The notes under the pieces: generated by a model
Seen by the model: only the letters and a program-made list of their open reading frames with translations
Told to the model about the DNA's origin: nothing
Database searches by the model: none
DNA from: Schlesneria sp.
Lineage (GTDB): Bacteria > Planctomycetota > Planctomycetia > Planctomycetales > Planctomycetaceae
DNA: 5,041 nucleotides
NCBI GenBank assembly: GCA_025353525.1
Contig: JANXOO010000823.1
Span: 1 to 5,041, forward strand
Direction of reading: 5' to 3'
In this document: positions 1 through 5,041 of the stretch, piece after piece
Layout: every line of letters begins with the position of its first letter
Numbering within the stretch: the stretch's first letter is position 1
Position numbers and translations under genes: made by a program

Positions 1-1017
1 ACGGTTTTTCGCAACAACACCGGCAACGATCACATACAAGTCTTCGTATCGGTGGGCCGAGATCACGCCGCCCGCTCCTGGCAACCGCCTGATCGGCAAT
101 TCAGTGACCAGACGTTCGTCACCCGAATGCAGATCGCAAACGACCAGTCTTCCTGACGGTTCCAGAACCACCAGATCCGTATCGACAACAGCAGGAATGC
201 TTCCCGCTGGATGTTTCGCTTCCCAAACGTGGTCGTTTGTAAAATCCCGCATTTCGTAAACCCGCTTTTCAGCCGGCTCCAGCCGTTGACTCAGCCGCCG
301 AGTTCCGCGAAACCAAAGCGGCGTTTCGTCGGGGTTGCCGGGAAACTGTTGGCCGATTTCGCCGTCCAGCGTGCCCAACAGTAACGCTCCGTTTTCTGCC
401 GTATTTAATAATACGCTCGTTCGATCGACGGTCCCGTTCGCCTTGGCGAATTGCGATCCGACGCGTGTCCAGAGAATTCGACCAGTTTGCGGATCGGCTG
501 CGTGCAGTCGATTGTCGATCTGGAAACAAACGGCATCGTCCGTCAGTCCGAGCAAAAAACCGGCCATTCCGCGCGCATCGACCGATAATTGAAACCGGTG
601 TCCGTTTGGCAAAAGCCGCCGTTCCAGCTTGTCACGATAAGCCCGGTACGGGACGAGAGAATTGGGTCGCAATGATTGTTCAAACAGGATCCTGGGAACG
701 TCTTCCAGTTCTGTCGCTTCAATAACGGCAAACCTCATTGGCGACGAGTACGCCAATCGGCGTCCGCAAATATGAAGCTGATTCGGTTGCATATGCACAT
801 CATCTGAAAGATCACCCAGGGGCAATCGCCATACGACGCGCAGTGAACGATCACGCGCGATCAATTCTGCTTCGACGACATTGACTTCGAACGACCAACC
901 GACAAAGTGATTGCCGACATGTGTCACCACATCGACCGGGAAGATCAATGAGTCAGTCTCTTCGACTTTCCGATCGGTTTCGACAGGACCAGGCTGCCAG
1001 TTGAACTTGGCCACTGC
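1..1017 (-). other. Second PQQ-like beta-propeller, truncated by the window edge (residues ~1030 onward)
   Basis: The sequence changes from helical to strand-rich near residue 1030. The best blade is DDAVCFQIDNRLHAADPQTG (1189-1208) followed by RILWTRVG. A later blade runs GSIPAVVDTDLVVLEPSGRL (1301-1320), then VVCDLHSG. Only part of the propeller is in the window, so the blade count and the C-terminus are unknown. Confidence 0.68.
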
Positions 1018-4000
1018 CAACTTTCGGACATCGTCGCGCCCGCCCCATTGGTCAGCCAGTTGCCGTCCGGTCTTGCCATCGCGGCAGACGACCGAGGCGA
1101 ATTCGCGTCCGAGTTCTTCGATCCACGGTTGCGCTTCGCGGGGCGAGTTATCGGCGAGGAAATTCGCCGCCAGAACGGCGATCGCCGTTCCCCCTACCGC
1201 CCGATTGCCTGATTTCGTCAGGCGTTCGAGCAAGCGCGTGCGTGTCCATTCGGCGGGCATCGCGTCTTTCGTTTCGGCCAATTGAAACAGCAACGCATCA
1301 GCCGCAGGATGCCCGATCGTCAACGTGACAAATCGGGCCAGTCGCTGATCGCGTTTGTCCGATTTCACAGCCGCATTGAACTCTTTCGCAAACACTCCAA
1401 CGATTTCGGTCTTCTCGCGCGGATTGGCCCGGTCATAAATCGTGAAAAGTTGCGAACGAAGACTTTGTTCCAGTGAAACGAAATGGTCGGGACCAATCGA
1501 AATCGTTTCGTCCGGAATTTTCGATCCTGCTAACAGCCGAAACAGTTGTGCCACAGCACCGACCGGATCGCCGGTTTCATTCAGCGATTTCGCCGTCAGT
1601 CGCAGAAATTCGATCCTTTGACGAGGATCATTGGCCAGTGATTCCAGTTCGCTCGACGATTCCAGCAACTTTTTGGGATCGCTCCGCAGGCGGTTCAGTA
1701 ACGTTTCTGCCAGAATCAGTCGCACGCGAGGCGACGGTTGCTCCAACAGAGAACGCCTTAAATCGTCGATCCCTTCATTCTCTTGCCCTTGATGCAATCG
1801 CAGTTCACCTCGAAGTGCCAGCGCCCGTGCGTCCTTTGGATTAGCTGACATCAGCCCGGCGATCTCGATTTCGATGTCTGACAGCGATCGAAAACCATCG
1901 ACTTCTCCAAGTCCTCGCGAAACGACTCCGTCCGCACCGATTGCCAGATTTCCTGGCATCCGGTCATCCGGCAAACGCGAACGTGCTACGATCCGTCCAG
2001 TTGCCAATTCAAGCGTCGCGATCTCGCCCGTTGAAAGCGGCAGCAAATACTGCGATCCAATTCGAACTCCGCGTCCGCTCGGTTCAGGAATCTGCGTCGG
2101 TTCCGCCCAGACGGGCGACCCTTCGGCCAGTGCATATGCCTTAACTTGCGAACGCTCGACAACAATCACACGGTTGTCGGCGATACAGGCGACATACAAC
2201 CCCTCATCGCGCGGTCGCTTCCAGATCAGACTGCCGTCGATCAGATCGACACAATGAAGCTCGGCTGAATCGCGTGGCGTCAACACAACAAAGCGGTCAG
2301 ACAAAACAGGGCCCACATCAAGCCAGCGTCCTTCCTCTTCATCGAACAGTGATTCGATCGCTTCCGGGGCGTTCCTGCTCGACAGCGAATCGTAGGAATA
2401 ACCCCATTTCAATTGCCGCTGCACCAGATCGAACGCCACGACGGCTCCTTCGGCGGTCGGGCAAATGGCGATTCCGCTGGCAACGGCAGGAATCGAACCG
2501 GCCAGTCGGCGGAGCGCGCCGAATTGGCTGCTCTCTGCGCCGATCAGGGACTGCGACGATTCAAGTCGCACCGAATTCGATCCGGGAACCAGCGTCAGTA
2601 GCCGGATTTCGTTTTTTGATTCCACGAGACAATAAAGGCGTCCGTTATACGGCTGCGGTGGACCAAGAAAAAAGCTGCCCGAGAATTCATGAGGCGGCGT
2701 TCCGCCTGGCCCGCCGATCTCCCACGCCAGCCGACCCCCTGCCAATTCATAGGCGACCAGTTTGTTGGTGGGGTCCGCGAACATCGGCATGCCGAACTGC
2801 ATACGATTGCGAGGTAAAAAGGCAGCGAATTGCGAATCCGATTCTTCGATCGCGTAGACGTATTGTCCGTCGCTGGTCAGTGAACCAGATGACTGGTCGC
2901 GAAAGAGCTTGAACCGAAGGTAGCCGCGAAAGGTCAACGGCGACGACGAGGGAATGGTTTCAGATTTGGCAATCGGACTTTGCAATAACCACGAAATCAT
3001 TCCGTCGGAAGTCGATGATCGCCAGAGCAGTTTTCCGGTCTTGAGACTGACCGCCGTCACATCGTTCAAGGTGCGATAGACAACGGCGTCGCCGATAACG
3101 AGCGGGATCGCCGCAGGCTGAATCAGCCGATTCGCGTCGCGCATCGTCATTTCGACTTGCTGCGTCATTTCGCGAAACTCGTCCACCGTCTGTCGATTGG
3201 CGTCATCGCCGACAGGAAACCGGAGGTATTTTAATGTCGAGACCGACCACGCATTACCACCAACCGGGAACGTCGTTACCGCCGATTCGTTGCCCGTCGA
3301 TCCACCGCGCGGTTCGCGCCATGCCGGCACAATGTTGACGGGTGGCTGCACGAATGATCCGAACTGAGTCTGCAGCCAAACCGTTGCATCCGACAGTTTT
3401 CCAAGAGGCGAAAGGGCACGTCCACCGATCTGCCAGGTCATGGCGGCATTCGACATTTTCAATTCGCGCAGAGCCTTCACACTGCGCTCCGTCTCGCCCG
3501 TCAGGTACCACGCATATGCCGACTGGAGTAACACCGAGGCCCTTGTGGCGCCATGCGCCCGGGGATGCCCCAGCAATGCATCGCAGAGCATGGCCGCTTC
3601 CAGCGGCTGGTCATGGTCGAGTGCCACCGAAACCTGGATCTGCAATGCATCGAACCCTGCAGCCGTCATCCGGTATGTCGACGCAACGACGGAAAGTTCG
3701 TTGGCATCACTTGTCGCCAGAGCGTGTTTAAGGCGATCGCGTGCGGTCGTGCCGACGAGCAGTTCGTACTCCTTGCGGCCTGCTTCAGGGAGTTCGGCCA
3801 AAAGTCGCAAAGCCTGAGCTCGAACTCTGGGCTGTTCGCCGATCTTTGTTTTGAAGTCTTCGACCAGAAAAAAATCTTCCGGATGGTCCAGAACCGATTG
3901 CAATCGCGACACAGCAGAACCGTATTGCTGCAGCTTCAGATATCGCTGAGCGTTTTCCAGTGCCAACCGGACTCCCCGGTCGGTTTCGGCAGTCACCTGC

Positions 4001-4104
4001 GTTTCATTGCGTGGTACAAAGCGCTGACGAAACTGCGCTTGCACCGGCGGACCCCAACAAAGGACCGCTCCAAGCGAAATCGCCGCTATGAACGCACGCC
4101 GCAT
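1..4104 (-). CDS. Giant secreted PQQ-like beta-propeller / TPR-like repeat protein (3' end beyond window)
   Basis: The frame is open from ATG at 4104 to position 1 (1,368 codons, checked codon by codon, no stop); the C-terminus lies outside the window. The start is supported by GAGGAG seven bases upstream and an immediate signal peptide (residues 1-23, cut near VQA|QF), so the product is probably exported. Residues ~36-230 are helical and TPR-like. Residues ~329-748 form a first propeller, with PQQ-type blade endings such as AVSLKTGKLLW (351-361), AYELAGGRLAW (451-461), AFDLVQRQLKW (557-567), HCVDLIDGSLIW (617-628) and AYALAEGSPVW (656-666). Residues ~749-1028 are again TPR-like (ANPKDARALALRGELRLHQG, 754-773). 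From ~1030 a second propeller begins, with AADPQTGRILW at 1202-1212. BamB and quinoprotein dehydrogenases share this fold, but no dehydrogenase catalytic signature is evident, and the name does not imply PQQ binding. A scaffold or binding role in the periplasm or cell envelope is inference. It lies 21 bases downstream of the flavoenzyme gene, probably in one operon. Confidence 0.93.
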   Translation of the reverse strand, partial: MRRAFIAAISLGAVLCWGPPVQAQFRQRFVPRNETQVTAETDRGVRLALENAQRYLKLQQYGSAVSRLQSVLDHPEDFFLVEDFKTKIGEQPRVRAQALRLLAELPEAGRKEYELLVGTTARDRLKHALATSDANELSVVASTYRMTAAGFDALQIQVSVALDHDQPLEAAMLCDALLGHPRAHGATRASVLLQSAYAWYLTGETERSVKALRELKMSNAAMTWQIGGRALSPLGKLSDATVWLQTQFGSFVQPPVNIVPAWREPRGGSTGNESAVTTFPVGGNAWSVSTLKYLRFPVGDDANRQTVDEFREMTQQVEMTMRDANRLIQPAAIPLVIGDAVVYRTLNDVTAVSLKTGKLLWRSSTSDGMISWLLQSPIAKSETIPSSSPLTFRGYLRFKLFRDQSSGSLTSDGQYVYAIEESDSQFAAFLPRNRMQFGMPMFADPTNKLVAYELAGGRLAWEIGGPGGTPPHEFSGSFFLGPPQPYNGRLYCLVESKNEIRLLTLVPGSNSVRLESSQSLIGAESSQFGALRRLAGSIPAVASGIAICPTAEGAVVAFDLVQRQLKWGYSYDSLSSRNAPEAIESLFDEEEGRWLDVGPVLSDRFVVLTPRDSAELHCVDLIDGSLIWKRPRDEGLYVACIADNRVIVVERSQVKAYALAEGSPVWAEPTQIPEPSGRGVRIGSQYLLPLSTGEIATLELATGRIVARSRLPDDRMPGNLAIGADGVVSRGLGEVDGFRSLSDIEIEIAGLMSANPKDARALALRGELRLHQGQENEGIDDLRRSLLEQPSPRVRLILAETLLNRLRSDPKKLLESSSELESLANDPRQRIEFLRLTAKSLNETGDPVGAVAQLFRLLAGSKIPDETISIGPDHFVSLEQSLRSQLFTIYDRANPREKTEIVGVFAKEFNAAVKSDKRDQRLARFVTLTIGHPAADALLFQLAETKDAMPAEWTRTRLLERLTKSGNRAVGGTAIAVLAANFLADNSPREAQPWIEELGREFASVVCRDGKTGRQLADQWGGRDDVRKLAVAKFNWQPGPVETDRKVEETDSLIFPVDVVTHVGNHFVGWSFEVNVVEAELIARDRSLRVVWRLPLGDLSDDVHMQPNQLHICGRRLAYSSPMRFAVIEATELEDVPRILFEQSLRPNSLVPYRAYRDKLERRLLPNGHRFQLSVDARGMAGFLLGLTDDAVCFQIDNRLHAADPQTGRILWTRVGSQFAKANGTVDRTSVLLNTAENGALLLGTLDGEIGQQFPGNPDETPLWFRGTRRLSQRLEPAEKRVYEMRDFTNDHVWEAKHPAGSIPAVVDTDLVVLEPSGRLVVCDLHSGDERLVTELPIRRLPGAGGVISAHRYEDLYVIVAGVVAKNR
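1030..1860 (-). other. Internal TPR-like helical region (residues ~749-1025)
   Basis: Two blocks of paired amphipathic helices are visible. One begins ANPKDARALALRGEL, followed by a second helix EGIDDLRRSLLEQ, the spacing expected of a TPR motif. The other is GTAIAVLAANFLADNSPREA (972-991), followed by WIEELGREF. The stretch between has a regular Leu/Ala pattern but weaker motif matches. It separates the two propellers and probably acts as a spacer or a protein-binding arm. Confidence 0.6.
1173..1190. repeat. 18-base perfect palindrome inside the giant gene
   Basis: GAACGGCGATCGCCGTTC is identical to its own reverse complement, with the axis between 1181 and 1182. It is contained in codons for the second TPR-like region (around residues 972-978). 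No function is known, and it may simply reflect codon choice. Confidence 0.35.
1861..3120 (-). other. First PQQ-like beta-propeller domain (residues ~329-748)
   Basis: This segment opens with a typical first blade (AIPLVIGDAVVYR, residues 332-344) and contains roughly seven to eight strand groups. Most end in the PQQ-repeat pattern Ala/Val-x-Asp-x-x-Thr-Gly-x-x-x-Trp; conserved Trp are at residues 361, 461, 567, 628 and 666, and a Trp-less copy is at ATLELATGRIV (696-706). Insertions between blades (for example ~365-445 and ~569-600) make it longer than a minimal eight-bladed BamB-type propeller. The boundaries are approximate. Confidence 0.75.
3421..3999 (-). other. N-terminal TPR-like helical region (residues ~36-228)
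   Basis: After the signal peptide the chain is strongly helical, with TPR-style helix pairs: LENAQRYLKLQQYGSAVSRL (49-68) and the later SVLLQSAYAWYLTGETERSV (190-209), followed by KALRELK. The pattern of small and aromatic residues (A-Y-A-W-Y-L-x-G) is typical of a TPR first helix. Individual repeats are degenerate and cannot be counted with certainty. Confidence 0.6.
4036..4104 (-). other. Signal-peptide coding segment of the giant propeller protein
   Basis: Residues 1-23 have the three-part layout of a Sec signal: a basic start (MRR), a hydrophobic core (AFIAAISLGAVLCW) and a small-residue cleavage site (VQA before QF). The only Cys, at residue 16, sits in AVLC with Leu at -1, which does not fit a normal lipobox. 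Signal peptidase I cleavage is therefore more likely than lipoprotein processing. Confidence 0.78.
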
Positions 4105-4111
4105 CGTCAAT

Positions 4112-4117
4112 CTCCTC
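4112..4117 (-). promoter_or_regulatory. Shine-Dalgarno sequence of the giant propeller gene
   Basis: On the minus strand this reads GAGGAG, seven bases before the ATG at 4104-4102. It lies wholly inside the 21-base gap after the flavoenzyme stop codon. It fixes the start of the downstream gene and fits translation from a shared transcript. No promoter-like or hairpin sequence fits in this gap. Confidence 0.8.
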
Positions 4118-4125
4118 GCCCCTGG

Positions 4126-5041
4126 CTACACCGTATAAGGATACATGTTTTGTCGCTGGCAGTCGCCCAGTCCGCATCGATTGAATGGAGAAATTGCGGT
4201 TAAAATGCGATCCGTCAACTCGCGGTTTGAAATACCCGGATCGCGAATGTCGAGAACTGCCTGGCGTAACGCGGCTTGCAAATCGGCCCGATTCGCGCTC
4301 AGAAATGCGGCTCCCCGAGCCACTCGACCTGCCCGACGTTCTTCTTCCGACCAGATCGAAGTCGCGAAGTAGAACATCGACATGGCGATCATTCGCTCGA
4401 ATTCCCGAAATCCGGCAAAACTTCCGCTGATGATCGAATCGACAAATTCAACTTCGGTCTGGACGAGCGAATCGTACTTCAACAATTCTTCTGAAAGCTC
4501 CAGACGTTTCCAGCACCGTTCGAAAATGTCTAAAAGCCGGTCGATGCCGATGAGTGTGAATGTATTCCCGGTACTGTGCAAAGGGTCATGAAATGCTGCT
4601 GTATTGGGAAGCATCACCCAGTTGGAACCCGACGATCTGGCGAGCCGCCGCTGCATTCGCCCGGTCTGCCTCCACGGTACGATCGGTTTGGCGGATGCAA
4701 ATTGCTCGGCAACAGCAGGAAGTCGATTCAGCATCGCGGCCCATTCAGCATCGGGAGCACCGCATGTTTCACGAGGAAACCGGTCCGGATCGAGCGCGAA
4801 CCCCGCACTCGTAACTCCGTTGTCGAACCGCAGGACCCACATCCAGCCACCATCAAAAACATGGTGCAATGCGGCATCGTCGCAGGGGTAGGGATGTCCC
4901 GCGAGATCGCCGCCACGCTTTGCATACAAATCGCTCCATCTCTCAACACCGGTAAAGTGCGAGAACAGAGCCCGTGATCGAGTCTGCATTCCGTCTGGAT
5001 GAGGTCCGATTCCCAGGTGCCTGGCCAGAAATCCGCCATCT
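4126..5041 (-). CDS. FAD-dependent halogenase-like oxidoreductase, C-terminal part (5' end beyond window)
   Basis: About 304 residues are visible, ending at TAG (4128-4126). The frame is open through the right edge: upstream of the first in-window ATG (4989-4987) it reads DGGFLARHLGIGPHPDG, which matches the conserved stretch before the halogenase middle region, so that Met is internal and the true start is outside. Family features in order are TRSRALFSHFTGVERW, then GGWMWVLRF (a variant of the halogenase WxWxIP motif, 4828-4845), then LPNTAAFHDPLHSTG with LIGIDRL after it (flavin/halide-region motif, DPLHSTG at 4567-4587), a helical C-terminal domain, and the ending NMYPYTV. The dinucleotide-binding GxGxxG and the catalytic Lys of known halogenases lie in the missing half. 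Known members use reduced flavin, oxygen and chloride or bromide to halogenate aromatic substrates; some relatives are plain oxidoreductases. The substrate is not inferable. No signal or membrane segment is seen in this part, and a cytoplasmic enzyme is likely. The closest class appears to be uncharacterised relatives rather than true tryptophan halogenases. Confidence 0.9.
   Translation of the reverse strand, partial: DGGFLARHLGIGPHPDGMQTRSRALFSHFTGVERWSDLYAKRGGDLAGHPYPCDDAALHHVFDGGWMWVLRFDNGVTSAGFALDPDRFPRETCGAPDAEWAAMLNRLPAVAEQFASAKPIVPWRQTGRMQRRLARSSGSNWVMLPNTAAFHDPLHSTGNTFTLIGIDRLLDIFERCWKRLELSEELLKYDSLVQTEVEFVDSIISGSFAGFREFERMIAMSMFYFATSIWSEEERRAGRVARGAAFLSANRADLQAALRQAVLDIRDPGISNRELTDRILTAISPFNRCGLGDCQRQNMYPYTV

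Noticed and set aside
911..2257. Series of plus-strand open frames (911-1285, 1473-1844, 1874-2257)
   Set aside because: All are antisense to the continuous minus-strand gene, are low-complexity and Arg/Ser-rich, and have no homology I recognise.
2274..2912. Plus-strand open frame of 212 codons
   Set aside because: It lies wholly antisense to the first propeller. Its translation is Arg/Ser/Pro-rich with no recognisable domain, while the minus-strand frame is coherent and uninterrupted. It is a shadow frame.
3868..3874. T7 run on the coding strand, in phase T TTT TTT, as a programmed frameshift site
   Set aside because: The zero frame continues for more than 1,200 codons with correct domain content, and no stimulating structure or useful alternative frame is seen. 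It simply encodes Phe-Phe.
4105..4125. Terminator or promoter between the two genes
   Set aside because: The gap is only 21 bases and contains the ribosome binding site. No inverted repeat with a T-run and no -35/-10 pair fits.
3553..4203. Plus-strand open frame of 216 codons spanning the intergenic gap
   Set aside because: It overlaps the N-terminal part of the giant gene, its Shine-Dalgarno and the conserved C-terminus of the flavoenzyme, all on the opposite strand. No motif, signal or good ribosome binding site supports it.
4987..4989. ATG as the start of the flavoenzyme
   Set aside because: The frame continues upstream to the window edge with conserved family sequence (GGFLARHLGIG), and a 287-residue product would lack the whole flavin-binding domain.
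4728..5039. Minus-strand frame of 103 codons in another phase over the flavoenzyme
   Set aside because: It overlaps the frame carrying the conserved halogenase motifs and has no family features of its own.

Overview
The window holds two protein-coding genes, both on the minus strand. Each runs off one end, and together they fill almost the whole window. The organism is most likely a planctomycete (Planctomycetota). This is an inference from gene style: a very large secreted protein mixing TPR-like and PQQ-type beta-propeller segments, beside a flavin-dependent halogenase-like oxidoreductase, with moderately high GC. No phylogenetic marker gene is present.

Reading in the direction of transcription (right to left), positions 5041-4126 encode the last ~304 residues of an FAD-dependent oxidoreductase of the tryptophan/phenol halogenase superfamily. 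Its N-terminal flavin-binding half lies outside the window. It ends at a TAG codon. After a 21-base gap carrying a clear Shine-Dalgarno sequence, an ATG at 4104 opens a second frame that stays open to position 1: 1,368 codons with no stop. This second product begins with a Sec-type signal peptide. It continues with an alpha-helical TPR-like region, a first PQQ-like beta-propeller, a second TPR-like region, and the start of a second propeller that is cut by the window edge.

The short gap, shared strand and absence of a terminator-like hairpin suggest that the two genes are co-transcribed, flavoenzyme first. How they cooperate cannot be read from the sequence. One product looks like a cytoplasmic flavoenzyme and the other like an exported scaffold or binding protein.

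No RNA gene, mobile element, CRISPR array, origin or attachment site was found. The plus strand carries several long open frames, but all are antisense shadows of the large gene or the flavoenzyme gene. The points most worth a second look are the altered halogenase motifs in the flavoenzyme, the apparently duplicated helix-propeller architecture of the giant protein, and the pairing of the two genes.
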